A stretch of DNA of 64,000 nt from Nocardia sp. XZ_19_385 (GCF_015355755.1 NZ_JACVEE010000006.1:124001-188000); one strand, 5' to 3'. Positions 1 through 8,764 are shown, counted from the stretch's first letter. The notes: generated by a model from the letters alone, not told the origin. Program-made: numbers and translations.

Positions 1-2378
1 GGCTCCGAGATCTGCTCATCGACCCGCTCTGCGGCGAGCTCCGTCGGCATGGGGTACGCAGCGACGACGGGCTCCGGCTCGGCATGATCAGCCTGCGGCT
101 GTCGCAGCTCTCGCAGTTTCGCGCCCTCGACGTCGATGTCGGGCAGGACGCGGTCGAGCCACTCCGGAATCCACCAGGACCGCCTGCCCATGATCACCAG
201 CAGGGCCGGGACCAGCACCATGCGCACCACGAAGGCGTCGATGGCGACACCGGCGGCCAAGGCGAAGCCCATGGACCTGGCGACGACGTCGGATTCCAGC
301 AGGAAGGAGCCGAACACCGAGATCATGATGATCGCCGCCGAGGTCACCACGCGGGCACCGTGGTGGTAACCGGAGATCATCGCGTCTTTCGGCGACTTGC
401 CGTGCACGTATTCCTCGCGCATCCGGGTCACCAGGAACACCTGATAGTCCATGGCGAGACCGAATACCAAGCCGATCAACATGATCGGCAGGAAGCTGAC
501 GATCGGATGCGGATCGGCGATCAGGCCGAACGCACCTTCCTGGAAGATCAGTACGGTGGCGCCGAAGGTAGCCGCCATGGAGAGCAGGAAGCCCAGGGCC
601 GCGGTGAGCGGGACCAGGATGGACCGGAACACCAGGATCAACAGCACGAAGGCCGCACCGGCGACGATCGCCAGGTAAGGGACGATCTTGCCGAGCAGGA
701 CGTGGTCCATGTCGGCGTAGATGGCGGTCGTGCCGGTGATGCCGTACTCGATGCCGTATTGCTCGCGCAGTTCCCTTTCGGCGGCGCGGGCGTCGCGCAC
801 GAGATCTTTTGTGGCCTGGTTGTTCGGCCCGGACCTCGGCACACCGTCGAGCATGACGCCGAGCCCGTTCGCACTGACCTGCGGCTTGGTGACGTAATCC
901 ATCTCGGGGAACTGGGCGAGCCGGTCGCGCAGCGCGGTGACCGCGGCCTCGCGCGTACCTTCCGGCACGTTCGCCAGATCGGCGACCACGGTCAGGATGC
1001 CGTTGCTGCCTTCGCCGAAACCTTCCGTCCGGATGTCGTAGGACTGACGGACCGTGGAGTCGGTCGGGAAGCTGTCCTCGCCCGGCAGTCCCAGCTGCAG
1101 GTCGAGCGCCGGAAAGGCCAGTGCGGCAAGCGCTCCCACGGCAATGGCCAGGGCGACCCATGGTCTGTTGCCGATCAAACGGCCCATCCGCATGCCGTTG
1201 GTGACGGAGGTGTCGTCTTCCGGGTCGTGCCGGGCGACCAGCGGCAGCTTCGGTTTGAACAGGAAGCGGCCGAAGGCGCCGAGCAGGGCGGGCATCAGGG
1301 TGATGGCGGTGAGAACGGCGAAGAAGGCCGCCATGGCGCCACCGAGTCCCATGAAGGTCAGGAAGTTCACGCCGACGATGCTCAGCGCACTCAGGGCGAC
1401 GATGACCGTGAGTCCGGCGAACACCACCGCGGATCCGGCGGTGCCGACGGAGATGCCCGCGGCTTCTTCGGGACTTTCCGCCACGTGCAGTTCGTGTTTG
1501 TAGCGGGAGACGATGAACAGTGCGTAGTCGATGGACAGCGCGATACCGATCATCGACGCCAGGAACGTCGTGAAGCTGGGCACCTCGATGATCGAGGTGC
1601 CCAGCGCTATCACCAGCAGGGCGGCGCCGAGGCCGACGATGGCGGTGATGATCGGCACGAAGGCCGCCACGACGGCGCCGAAGGCGATCATCATGACAAC
1701 CAGTGCCACGCCCATGCCGATCAGCTCGGCCTGGCCGCTGGGCTGCTCCTGCTCCTCCTGGATGGCGCCGCCGACTTCGACGGTCAATCCCTGCGCGCGG
1801 GCGGGGCCCGCTACGTCGTAGGCGGCGTGCCGCTCTGCGTCGGTGATGTCGGCCGAAGAAGCGATGTCGAATGGAACCGCAAGCACGGCAACGGTTGCCG
1901 GAGCATCAGCGCTCAGCACGTTGAGTGGGGCGCCTGAGCAGACGGCCGGGTCGGCGGCGGTCAGGCAGCCCATTTCCGCGGTCGTGTCGACCGGGTTTTC
2001 CAGTGCCGCAGCGGCCTTTTCGGCGACGAGCTTGCGTGTGCCGTTGTCGACCGACAGCGCCTTCAGATCGGCGATCAGCGCGTCGATGGCGGCGCTGTTG
2101 TTCTTGTCGGTCAGCTTCGTACCTTCGGGCGCCTTGATGACGTAGGCGCCGCTGACGGCATCGATACTGAACTGACCGGACATACCGGGGAATTGCTTGT
2201 CCAGGATGTCGGTGGCACGTTCCGACGGTAGCGACGGCATGCTGAACTCGTCGCTCATCGGTTTACTCAGCATGCCGCCGGCGACACCGAGCACTCCGAG
2301 GAGTACGAGCCACACCGGCAGCACTATCCATTTGCGGCGGAAGGCGAATTTGCCCCAGCGATAAAGGTATACGGACAC
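1..2378 (-). CDS. MMPL/RND family transporter (3' end outside window)
   Basis: Integral membrane exporter of the MMPL (RND) superfamily, which moves lipids or small hydrophobic molecules across the cytoplasmic membrane using the proton gradient. About 792 residues are visible. They read from a GTG start (VSVYLYRWGKFAFRRKW) through a first membrane helix, a large extracytoplasmic domain, a block of helices (GMGVALVVMMIAFGAVVAAF onwards), a second extracytoplasmic domain and a second helix block, to a cytoplasmic tail that is still open at position 1. The GTG is chosen because AGGAGA sits 8 bases upstream. The duplicated six-helix layout and the DYxLFIVSRY and DYQVFLVTRMREEY segments are typical of MMPL proteins. 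The MarR gene lies 189 bases upstream on the same strand, so it may regulate this exporter (inference). Substrate unknown. Confidence 0.93.
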   Translation of the reverse strand, partial: MSVYLYRWGKFAFRRKWIVLPVWLVLLGVLGVAGGMLSKPMSDEFSMPSLPSERATDILDKQFPGMSGQFSIDAVSGAYVIKAPEGTKLTDKNNSAAIDALIADLKALSVDNGTRKLVAEKAAAALENPVDTTAEMGCLTAADPAVCSGAPLNVLSADAPATVAVLAVPFDIASSADITDAERHAAYDVAGPARAQGLTVEVGGAIQEEQEQPSGQAELIGMGVALVVMMIAFGAVVAAFVPIITAIVGLGAALLVIALGTSIIEVPSFTTFLASMIGIALSIDYALFIVSRYKHELHVAESPEEAAGISVGTAGSAVVFAGLTVIVALSALSIVGVNFLTFMGLGGAMAAFFAVLTAITLMPALLGAFGRFLFKPKLPLVARHDPEDDTSVTNGMRMGRLIGNRPWVALAIAVGALAALAFPALDLQLGLPGEDSFPTDSTVRQSYDIRTEGFGEGSNGILTVVADLANVPEGTREAAVTALRDRLAQFPEMDYVTKPQVSANGLGVMLDGVPRSGPNNQATKDLVRDARAAERELREQYGIEYGITGTTAIYADMDHVLLGKIVPYLAIVAGAAFVLLILVFRSILVPLTAALGFLLSMAATFGATVLIFQEGAFGLIADPHPIVSFLPIMLIGLVFGLAMDYQVFLVTRMREEYVHGKSPKDAMISGYHHGARVVTSAAIIMISVFGSFLLESDVVARSMGFALAAGVAIDAFVVRMVLVPALLVIMGRRSWWIPEWLDRVLPDIDVEGAKLRELRQPQADHAEPEPVVAAYPMPTELAAERVDEQISE

Positions 2379-2567
2379 GTGTGGGTTCTCCTGGAGGTGA
2401 CCGGATCGTGCTGTGCGAACAGCTCCCCTGACGCCCGCTACCACGCCGAAAGCGGAGGAGCAACCTCTAGTTTCGAGAGCCTACCGCACGCCGAATCAGC
2501 ACCGCCATCGGCCGGGCCGCACCCAAACCCCCAGGCTGCCATTCGAACTGAGCGCCCGCTACGCCGA

Positions 2568-3023
2568 CTACTCGGGTTTGACCGAGGGGATGGCGGCCAC
2601 ACAGACGACGAGGTCGTTGCGCAGCCGGCGTTGTTCTTCCGCGGACAGCGGAGCGAACATCTGCCGCTCGACAGAGCGCACGGCCACGCTGGCCGCACGC
2701 AGCTTCTTCTGCCCGGCACTGGTGAGCTCAGTGGGCAGCGCGCGGCCGTGCGGGGCCCGCGCAGGCCGAGTCAGCAGGCCGCGATCCTGTAATCCGCGGA
2801 GCACGAGATTCATCGATTGGCGCGTGACGAACGCACCGCGGGCGAGTTCGGAGTTGGACATCCCGGGGTGCCGGCCGAGCAGTTCGAGGCAGGCGTATTG
2901 CGCCACCGACAGTTCCAGCGGGCGCAGCACCGCGTCCATCGCGGAGTGCAGCGCGGCCTGGGCCTGTTTGAGGACGTAGCCCACCGACTGCTCCAGTTCG
3001 CCCACGGCCTCCTCTTGACTCAT
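2568..3023 (-). CDS. MarR family transcriptional regulator
   Basis: Winged-helix regulator of the MarR family, 151 residues from the chosen ATG. The family binds DNA as a dimer and usually releases it on binding a small ligand. The HTH region reads ACLELLGRHPGMSNSELARGAFVTRQSMNLVLRGLQDRG, followed by the wing with RAPHGRALPTELTSAGQKKL. An in-frame ATG nine codons upstream (3050) is a real alternative: it lies about 6 bases after a CAATAT -10-like box and could be leaderless. Neither start has a Shine-Dalgarno sequence. The gene diverges from the F420/PPOX enzyme at 3095 and lies upstream of the MMPL gene on the same strand. Two TGTCA-N6-TGACA palindromes overlap its start region, so autoregulation is likely. 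Confidence 0.85.
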   Translation of the reverse strand: MSQEEAVGELEQSVGYVLKQAQAALHSAMDAVLRPLELSVAQYACLELLGRHPGMSNSELARGAFVTRQSMNLVLRGLQDRGLLTRPARAPHGRALPTELTSAGQKKLRAASVAVRSVERQMFAPLSAEEQRRLRNDLVVCVAAIPSVKPE

Positions 3024-3065
3024 GTCAGTATCTTGACACAGACTTTCCATGTCAGCATATTGACA
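3023..3065 (+). promoter_or_regulatory. Divergent promoter with two MarR-type operators
   Basis: Two 16-bp imperfect palindromes, TGTCAGTATCTTGACA (3023-3038) and TGTCAGCATATTGACA (3050-3065), lie 27 bp apart centre to centre. A plus-strand promoter fits over both: TTGACA at 3033-3038, a 17-base spacer, and CATATT at 3056-3061. The -35 lies in the first operator and the -10 in the second. A dimer bound at either site would block transcription of the F420/PPOX gene. Confidence 0.75.
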
Positions 3066-3094
3066 CCTAGATTCATGACGGCGAGGAGAAAACG

Positions 3095-3559
3095 ATGGCT
3101 GAGATCCGCAACCGTGCGAACGATATCGACGACATCAACCTGCGAACACAGCGCAGGAAGACATCGTCCGCGACGATCCCCGACAGCCACGTCGGCATCC
3201 TCGCCAAGAAAGGCTTCGCGCACCTCGCGTCCCTGGGACCCGACGGCGAACCGCAATCGCATCCGGTGTGGTTCGACTTCACCGACGGGCAATTGCTCGT
3301 CTCAACCGGCACCGATCGGCAGAAATACCGCAACATCCAGAAAGATTCGCGGGTATCGGTCTCGATCCTCGACCCCGACGACCCCTACCGCTACGTGGAA
3401 GTCCGCGGCCGTGTCGTCGAGGTCGAACCAGATCCCGAGAAGGCATTCCTGGACCGGCTGGCGCGCAAATACCTGGACCTGGACACCTACCCCTACGAGC
3501 AGAGACGTGATGTGGAGCGGGTGATCCTCCACATCCAGCCCGACCACGTCATAGCTTGA
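3095..3559 (+). CDS. PPOX-class F420-dependent oxidoreductase
   Basis: Small split-barrel flavin/deazaflavin-binding protein (pyridoxamine-5'-phosphate-oxidase fold), 154 residues, as in actinobacterial F420H2-dependent reductases. Visible family features are FAHLASLGPDGEPQSHPVWFDF near residues 41-62, TDRQKYRNIQKDSRVSVSILDPD in the middle, and the C-terminal ERVILHIQPDHVIA. The start has a good ribosome site (GGAGAA, 6 bases before ATG). The promoter is covered by operators shared with the divergent MarR gene. Inducible, F420-dependent reduction of a xenobiotic or quinone is a reasonable inference; the substrate cannot be read. Cytoplasmic, no signal peptide. Confidence 0.88.
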   Translation: MAEIRNRANDIDDINLRTQRRKTSSATIPDSHVGILAKKGFAHLASLGPDGEPQSHPVWFDFTDGQLLVSTGTDRQKYRNIQKDSRVSVSILDPDDPYRYVEVRGRVVEVEPDPEKAFLDRLARKYLDLDTYPYEQRRDVERVILHIQPDHVIA

Positions 3560-3600
3560 TCGGCCCACCGTCCTGTTGAAACCGTTGGCCGCCATGCGAA

Positions 3601-4179
3601 TTAATCGTTCGATCGGTGTGCTCGCGCCTTCCACACCAGCAACACGGCCTGTGCGATGAAGAAGACGCCGCCGCCGGTGGCGTAGATGGCGAGGACATGC
3701 AGGGACGGCGATTCGCCGGTGGCTTGGGCGACGTAGGTCGCGCCGACCAGGAAGGACAGGCCGCCGGAGATGAGCGTCGGCCACTGCTTGCCCAGTGCGG
3801 GCCCGCGCCGGCGTAGGCCGACGATCAATTGCGCCGCACCCGATAGCACCGCCCAGACCCCGAATACGCCCAATACCGCGGCGGCGCCGATGGTTCCGGC
3901 GACACCGAGCGCGATGGCGATCACCGTGCTCAGCGCCCCGTTGAGGGCTGTCACGCGACGTTCGGGACCGTTGGGAACCGCGCGATAGTCGAGCAGCGAC
4001 GAGACGGCGTCGATCAGCGGGTAGGCCACGAGCAGGATGATCGCGACGGCGTTCAGGGTGGCGTGCGCGGCGGCGAAGGCGGCGGCCCACGCTATCGCCA
4101 GCACGCCCCGGCTCAGGTAGAGACGGATCAGGGATGACCGCTCGGTCATCGAAACAGGCAGTACCTCGGTGTTGTTCAT
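3601..4179 (-). CDS. DUF308 (HdeD-like) membrane protein
   Basis: Small integral membrane protein of about 192 residues with six hydrophobic segments, for example GVLAIAWAAAFAAAHATLNAVAIILLVAYPLIDAVSS, VIAIALGVAGTIGAAAVLGVFGVWAVLSG and a last helix GGGVFFIAQAVLLVW. This matches the DUF308/HdeD layout of repeated two-helix units; the molecular role is not established. The ATG at 4179 is used. A GTG two codons upstream and an ATG at 4149 are possible. No ribosome site is obvious. A copy of the regional LAL-associated motif (4213-4243) points toward this gene, with its downstream edge 34 bases before the ATG. That suggests co-control with the divergent hydrolase operon. Confidence 0.82.
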   Translation of the reverse strand: MNNTEVLPVSMTERSSLIRLYLSRGVLAIAWAAAFAAAHATLNAVAIILLVAYPLIDAVSSLLDYRAVPNGPERRVTALNGALSTVIAIALGVAGTIGAAAVLGVFGVWAVLSGAAQLIVGLRRRGPALGKQWPTLISGGLSFLVGATYVAQATGESPSLHVLAIYATGGGVFFIAQAVLLVWKARAHRSND

Positions 4180-4212
4180 GAACACCAGCTTTGCGACGGG
4201 ACATCCGGCTGC

Positions 4213-4243
4213 GCATCCGTCGGCTGACGCTGCACGCGACGTA
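4213..4243 (-). promoter_or_regulatory. LAL-regulon motif, copy facing DUF308 gene
   Basis: Read on the minus strand: CTACGT, then CGCGTG, then CAGCGTCAGCCGACGGATGC. It matches the regional consensus TACGT, five variable bases, (C)CAGCGTCAG, TTGACcGATG. The motif ends 34 bases before the ATG at 4179, almost the same spacing as at 8732 and 14675. Proposed activator site of the LuxR-type regulators at 8828 and 16073 (inference from recurrence and position). Confidence 0.6.
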
Positions 4244-4254
4244 GGCCACCGGCC

Positions 4255-4286
4255 TTACGTACATGCCAGCGTCAGTTGACGGATGT
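4255..4286 (+). promoter_or_regulatory. LAL-regulon motif, copy facing hydrolase operon
   Basis: TTACGT, then ACATG, then CCAGCGTCAGTTGACGGATG. This is the closest relative of the copy at 14611 and lies back to back with the copy at 4213. Its downstream edge is 70 bases before the ATG at 4356, leaving room for a leader carrying that gene's ribosome site. Confidence 0.62.
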
Positions 4287-4355
4287 GCCATCCCCGCCTG
4301 GCGGCAGACAGTGGAATCGCACACTTTGCATCCACTGCTCGAAGGGCGAACCCCC

Positions 4356-5204
4356 ATGTTAGACAACGCATATGGCGGCATCCGGCGACGCGCCACCCAG
4401 GTCGCCACGATGCTCGCGGCCGGGATCGCGGGCGCCGGCCTCGTCGTCGCCTGCACCGCGAGCACCACCCAGGCCGATCCCACCGCCGACGCACCGCGGC
4501 CGACCATCATCCTGGAGCACGGCGCTTTCGCCGACGCGTCCAGCTGGAACGGCGTGATCGAGAAGCTGCTCGAGAACCGGTATCCCGTGGTGGCGGCGGC
4601 CAACCCGCTGCGCGGACCGGCCGGCGACGCCGCGGCGCTGCGCACCGTCATCAGCCGGGTCGACGGACCGGTCGTCCTGGTCGGGCACTCCTACGGCGGG
4701 TCTGTCATCAGCGCGGCCGCAGCCGGGAACGACAAGGTCAAAGCGCTTGTCTATGTGGCGGCCTTCCTCCCCGCACCCGGCGAGACCGCACTCGAGCTGA
4801 CCGGCAAGTTCCCCGGCACCACACTGCCGGGCACGTTGAATCCGGTGCCGTTCACCAACATCGACGGCAGCGCCGGGACCGATCTCTACATCCAGCAGGA
4901 CAAGTTCCACGCCCAGTTCGCCGCCGATGTCTCCGCGGCGGACGCCGCGCTCATGGCCGCCACGCAGCGGCCGATCGCGCAGGCCGCGCTCGAGGAAAAA
5001 GCCACGGTCGCGGCCTGGACCGAGAAACCCAGCTGGGACATCGTGACCACCAAGGACCTCAACATTCCGGTGGCGGCGCAGCGTTTCATGGCCGCCCGCG
5101 CCAAGGCGCAGGTCACCGAGGTCGACGCCTCGCACTCGGTCGCCGTCTCGCATCCCGATGTGGTCGCCGACGTGATTCAAAAGGCCGCAGCGGCCGCGCA
5201 CTGA
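4356..5204 (+). CDS. Alpha/beta hydrolase lipoprotein
   Basis: Predicted exported alpha/beta hydrolase, 282 residues. The N-terminus has basic residues, a hydrophobic stretch (TMLAAGIAGAGLVVAC) and a lipobox ending at Cys33, so the mature protein should be lipid-anchored outside the membrane. The nucleophile elbow is GHSYGG (Ser112), preceded by the oxyanion region LEHGAFADASSW. The catalytic His is probably in DASHSVAVSHP near the C-terminus. This pattern resembles esterases of the EstC/salicylate-esterase type. The ATG at 4356 is chosen for GAAGGG upstream and because it gives a normal signal peptide. It heads an apparent operon with the glyoxalase (35-base gap) and the flavin reductase, behind a LAL-type motif. 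Confidence 0.9.
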   Translation: MLDNAYGGIRRRATQVATMLAAGIAGAGLVVACTASTTQADPTADAPRPTIILEHGAFADASSWNGVIEKLLENRYPVVAAANPLRGPAGDAAALRTVISRVDGPVVLVGHSYGGSVISAAAAGNDKVKALVYVAAFLPAPGETALELTGKFPGTTLPGTLNPVPFTNIDGSAGTDLYIQQDKFHAQFAADVSAADAALMAATQRPIAQAALEEKATVAAWTEKPSWDIVTTKDLNIPVAAQRFMAARAKAQVTEVDASHSVAVSHPDVVADVIQKAAAAAH

Positions 5205-5239
5205 TCCCGAAAACCCAACCACCACAGGAGAACTCGATC

Positions 5240-5686
5240 ATGGACCTGAAACTCGAAGTCATCGTGCTGCCCGTCTCGGACGTCGACCGCGCCAAGGCGT
5301 TCTACGCCGAGCAACTCGGATTCCGGCTCGACGCCGACTTCACCGTGGACGACGGCTATCGCGTCGTCCAGGTGACCCCGCCCGGCTCCGAATGCTCCAT
5401 CATCTTCGGGAACGGCGTCACGGCCACCACACCCGGGGCGCTGCACGGCCTGCACCTCATCGTCACCGATATCGAGAAAGCCGTCACCGAACTCACCGGC
5501 CGCGGCGTCACCGTCGACGGACCGTTCCGGGACGCGACCGGCGTCTTCCACCACGCCGGAAGCACCGGCCGGGTGCCGGGCGCACACCCGGAGCGCCGCA
5601 GTTACGGCTCGTTCGCCGCCTTCCACGACCCGGACGGCAACGGCTGGTTCCTGCAAGAAGTCACCCAGCGCGCACCCGGCCGCTGA
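5240..5686 (+). CDS. VOC (glyoxalase/bleomycin-resistance) family protein
   Basis: 148-residue vicinal-oxygen-chelate fold protein with two beta-alpha-beta-beta-beta halves: LEVIVLPVSDVDRAKAFYAEQLGFRLDAD at the start, and GLHLIVTDIEKAVTELTGRGVTV then SFAAFHDPDGNGWFLQEVT at the end. The FHDPDGNGW signature is characteristic. The family includes dioxygenases, glyoxalases and resistance proteins, so the substrate is unknown. A ribosome site (AGGAGAA) lies just upstream of the ATG. It sits inside the 4.3-7.2 kb operon between the hydrolase and the flavin disulfide reductase. Cytoplasmic. Confidence 0.9.
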   Translation: MDLKLEVIVLPVSDVDRAKAFYAEQLGFRLDADFTVDDGYRVVQVTPPGSECSIIFGNGVTATTPGALHGLHLIVTDIEKAVTELTGRGVTVDGPFRDATGVFHHAGSTGRVPGAHPERRSYGSFAAFHDPDGNGWFLQEVTQRAPGR

Positions 5687-5709
5687 CCACGCGGCCCCGA
5701 AAGCACATC

Positions 5710-7182
5710 ATGTCAGACGTGAATAACCAGACATACGACGTTATCGTCGTCGGGGCCGGGCCGGTCGGCGAGAATGTCGCCGACCGCACCAGCGCCGCCG
5801 GGCTCAGCACCGTGATCGTCGAATCCGAACTGGTCGGCGGTGAATGTTCGTACTGGGCTTGCGAACCCAGTAAAGCGCTGCTTCGACCCGCCCTGCTGTA
5901 CGCCGAGGCCGCACGGCTTCCCGGTGTCGCGACCGCGGTCACCGGACCGCTCGATGTCCGCGCGGTCCTCAAACACCGCGATCACATGGCCGCCGACTGG
6001 AACGACAAGGGGCAGGTCGACTGGCTCGCCTCCGCCGGGATCGACCTCATTCGCGGCCACGGGCAACTCGACGGGGTCAAGCAGGTGACGGTCCGGACAC
6101 CCGACGGCGGCACCGTGCGATTGCAGGCCCGGCACGCGGTCGCGGTGTGCACAGGCACCCGGGCGGCGTTGCCGCCGCTGCCGGGGCTGGACATGCTGCG
6201 GCCGTGGACCAGTCGCGAGGCCACCAGCGCCCAGGAAGTGCCGGGCCGGCTCGCCATCCTGGGCGCCGGGGTGGTCGCGGTCGAAATGGCCACGGCCTGG
6301 CGGGCGCTCGGCTCCGAGGTCACCCTCATCGCCCGGGATTCGCGGCTGCTCGCCCGGGTCGAACCCTTCGCCGCGGAGCTGGTCGCCGACCGGCTCCGGG
6401 CGGCGGGTGTCGACCTGCGGCTCGACTCGGGCATCACCGCCGCGGAACGGGCGGGCGGACCCGACGATAGCGTCCACTTGACACTGAAAGACGGCAGCCG
6501 CATCGTTGCCGACGAACTGCTGCTCGCGACCGGGCGCGCACCCCGCACCGACGACATCGGTATGGAGACAGTCGGTTTGACCTCCGGCGACTGGCTCGCC
6601 ACCGATGACAGCTTCACGGTCACCGCGGTCGAGGGCGAATGGCTCTATGCCGTCGGCGATGTCAATCACCGGGCGTTGCTCACCCATCAGGGCAAGTACC
6701 AGGCGCGGATCGCGGGTGCGGTGATCGCCGACCGGGCGGCGGGCCGCGACCTCGACACGGCACCGTGGGGTCGGCACACCGGCACCGCCGATCTGCGGGC
6801 CGTGCCGCAGGTGGTGTTCACCGATCCGGAGATCGCTGCGGTCGGCCTCACCACCGAGGACGCGGCCCGGGCGGGCCGGACGGTCGATGTCGTCGACTAC
6901 GAGATCGGCGGGGTCGCCGGAGCACAGCAGCACGATCCGGACTATCGCGGCCAGGCACGCGTCCTCATCGATCCCGAGCGTCAGGTCATCGTCGGGGCCA
7001 CCTTCGCCGGAGCGGGCGTCGCCGAACTGCTGCATTCGGCCACCATCGCGGTCACCGGCGAGATTCCCTTGGACCGGCTCTGGCATGCGGTGCCCTCGTT
7101 CCCGACAATCAGCGAGGTGTGGCTGCGGCTGCTCGAGACCTACCGCGATCAGCGGCAGCCTCGGACCGAGCCGAAGTCGTAG
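5710..7182 (+). CDS. FAD-dependent pyridine nucleotide-disulfide oxidoreductase
   Basis: 490-residue class I flavoprotein disulfide reductase, related to dihydrolipoamide dehydrogenase and mercuric reductase. FAD-binding GAGPVG lies at residues 15-20. The redox motif GGECSYWACEPSK supplies Cys46 and Cys51, and the NAD(P)-binding LGAGVVAVE follows near residue 190. The second FAD motif is YAVGDVN, and the C-terminal interface carries HAVPSFPTISE, which provides the proton-transfer His. The gene starts 23 bases after the glyoxalase stop, with only a weak ribosome site. Downstream is a strong hairpin terminator (7191-7232). With its operon partners it suggests quinone, mycothiol-linked or electrophile detoxification (inference). 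Confidence 0.92.
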   Translation: MSDVNNQTYDVIVVGAGPVGENVADRTSAAGLSTVIVESELVGGECSYWACEPSKALLRPALLYAEAARLPGVATAVTGPLDVRAVLKHRDHMAADWNDKGQVDWLASAGIDLIRGHGQLDGVKQVTVRTPDGGTVRLQARHAVAVCTGTRAALPPLPGLDMLRPWTSREATSAQEVPGRLAILGAGVVAVEMATAWRALGSEVTLIARDSRLLARVEPFAAELVADRLRAAGVDLRLDSGITAAERAGGPDDSVHLTLKDGSRIVADELLLATGRAPRTDDIGMETVGLTSGDWLATDDSFTVTAVEGEWLYAVGDVNHRALLTHQGKYQARIAGAVIADRAAGRDLDTAPWGRHTGTADLRAVPQVVFTDPEIAAVGLTTEDAARAGRTVDVVDYEIGGVAGAQQHDPDYRGQARVLIDPERQVIVGATFAGAGVAELLHSATIAVTGEIPLDRLWHAVPSFPTISEVWLRLLETYRDQRQPRTEPKS

Positions 7183-7190
7183 GCGCACAA

Positions 7191-7232
7191 ACGAATCCAC
7201 CGGCCACGAGCTTTCGTGGCCGGCGGATTCGT
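7191..7232. terminator. Long hairpin between convergent genes
   Basis: ACGAATCC-A-CCGGCCACGA pairs with TCGTGGCCGG-C-GGATTCGT across a 4-base loop, with a single A/C mismatch. It lies 9 bases after the flavoprotein stop and between convergent transcription units. The rest of 7233-7416 shows nothing I can assign. Confidence 0.8.
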
Positions 7233-7416
7233 TCGTTGTGGAGTTGGCAGGTTCGGCGCTAGCCGGTGAACGCGCGCGCAGCGGGTCCACGACCCTGCCG
7301 CAAAGCGGTCTCCGACCAGATCAACATCGCTAGCGGGCCGCACACGAAAAGCTCTGCGATAGGCGGCCTTTCGGAATTGATCGGGAGAGACGCTCTTTCG
7401 GTCTTTCGCAGGTTCA

Positions 7417-8304
7417 TCACAGTTGCCTTTCAGGTGTGCGGGTGAAGTCGCGGATCGCGGCGGCGAAACGCTCGGGTTCCTCCAGATGCCCTAGGTGGCC
7501 GCTGTGCTCCAGAACCACCAGCCGCGAATCGGGAATGAGGTCGTGCAGTTCCTGAGCCCAGCGCGGTCCGCAGATGACATCGTGGCGGCCCACTAGCACC
7601 AGTGCGGGCACACCGACCTTCGGCAGGTCGGCGCGATCATCGATGAGATCGGGGGCACCGTCGGCATCCGATCCGGAGATGTAGCTGGCGCGCAACGCCT
7701 CTCGCACCGGTGCCCAGCGCTGTTCGTCGCCCCAGTAGTCGGCGAAGTACGAGGGCAAGACGCCGCGGGCGACGGCCAGGGTCTGCTCATCGCTCGAAAT
7801 GTCTTGCATGGCACCGAAAGCCGCGAGCACCTCGGCCAGCTCGGGCCGATCGGCGTGCGCGGCGGCGAACTCCTGCAGCCGCCGCGCGGCCTCCGCCCCG
7901 TGCTCGGGTCCGGTCACCGGCGCACCCTCGTACAGAATGATGCTCGCGAGTCCGGCCGGGCGGTGGATCGTGTGGTACGCGGCGACGAAAGCCCCGTGCG
8001 AATGACCCAGCAGATACACCGCTGGCCCGCCGAGGTGGTCGATGATTCGTTGCAGCGCAAGGCTGTAGCGCTCGCGGGTGTAACCGTGCGGATGCGACGG
8101 CAGGCGGCCGGATGCCCCGGTGCCGAGCGCCTCGACGTACACCATGGTCAGATGCTTTTCCAGCTCGGGCATCCGCAGGTACTCCCAGTGGATGCCCGGC
8201 CCGCCGGGGTGTACCAGGCAGACCGGTCCGCTGCCGTACACGTGATACCGCTGGGTGACGCCGTCGGAGTCGAAAGCGTGCACGCCGGGGGTCATCGTGG
8301 TCAT
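7417..8304 (-). CDS. Alpha/beta hydrolase
   Basis: 295-residue cytoplasmic alpha/beta hydrolase. Motifs are the oxyanion loop VHPGGPGIHW (residues 31-40), nucleophile elbow GHSHGA with Ser102, acid region LVGRHDVICG, and catalytic His in EHSGHLGHLEEPE. This arrangement resembles proline iminopeptidase-like and lactone or ester hydrolases. It is the second gene of a two-gene unit. Its ATG overlaps the stop of the SRPBCC gene in a TGATG junction, so translation is probably coupled. The pair is transcribed away from LAL regulator 1 and has a regional motif copy in the shared upstream region. Confidence 0.9.
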   Translation of the reverse strand: MTTMTPGVHAFDSDGVTQRYHVYGSGPVCLVHPGGPGIHWEYLRMPELEKHLTMVYVEALGTGASGRLPSHPHGYTRERYSLALQRIIDHLGGPAVYLLGHSHGAFVAAYHTIHRPAGLASIILYEGAPVTGPEHGAEAARRLQEFAAAHADRPELAEVLAAFGAMQDISSDEQTLAVARGVLPSYFADYWGDEQRWAPVREALRASYISGSDADGAPDLIDDRADLPKVGVPALVLVGRHDVICGPRWAQELHDLIPDSRLVVLEHSGHLGHLEEPERFAAAIRDFTRTPERQL

Positions 8305-8732
8305 CACGCGGCCCGCAGCGGCGCGGCGAAGGACTTGCGCAACGCGGACGGCCCGACCAGCGGCAGCAGCGCCGCCAGCACCTTGCCCTTGAACGCGCGC
8401 GGAGTCCGGGTCAGTTCCACGTCGACGCGGGTGCCGAACACGTCGGGCGTGGCCCGGAACACCCAGCCGCCGCCCGCGCCGAAGAGCTTGGAGTCCAGCG
8501 TGGTGATGGTCACGGTGTGCCCGGCCGGGTCCCAGTCGTAGCGGGCGCGCTCCCAGGCCGCGGCGGTGCCCTCGGTGACCTCGGCCCAGGTCGCGCCCCG
8601 GTCGTGCACGACGAAGTGCTCGGCGTCGATGGTCGGCCACACCTCGGGACGGGCGGGCCCGAAGTCGGTGAGCACCTGCACGACCTCGGCGGGTGACAGA
8701 GTGGATAGGAGGTGGAAACGAACAGTAGCCAT
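8304..8732 (-). CDS. SRPBCC (START-like) family protein
   Basis: 142-residue protein with the START/Bet v1-like layout: MATVRFHLLSTLSPAEVVQVLTDF at the start, WAEVTEGTAAAWERARYDWDPAGHTVTITT in the middle, and a basic C-terminal helix. SRPBCC domains bind hydrophobic ligands in a deep cavity, and some act as polyketide cyclases. The exact role cannot be read. The ATG at 8732 lacks a clear ribosome site and lies 33 bases after a LAL-type motif, so a very short leader or leaderless start is plausible. Coupled to the hydrolase downstream. Confidence 0.82.
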   Translation of the reverse strand: MATVRFHLLSTLSPAEVVQVLTDFGPARPEVWPTIDAEHFVVHDRGATWAEVTEGTAAAWERARYDWDPAGHTVTITTLDSKLFGAGGGWVFRATPDVFGTRVDVELTRTPRAFKGKVLAALLPLVGPSALRKSFAAPLRAA

Positions 8733-8764
8733 GGAAATACGATCGCTGTGGCGGGTATGGCGGC

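Noticed and set aside
84..1937. Very long plus-strand reading frame opposite the MMPL gene
   Set aside because: Composition is Asp/Gly/His/Gln rich, typical of antisense frames in GC-rich DNA. The minus strand reads a clear MMPL protein.
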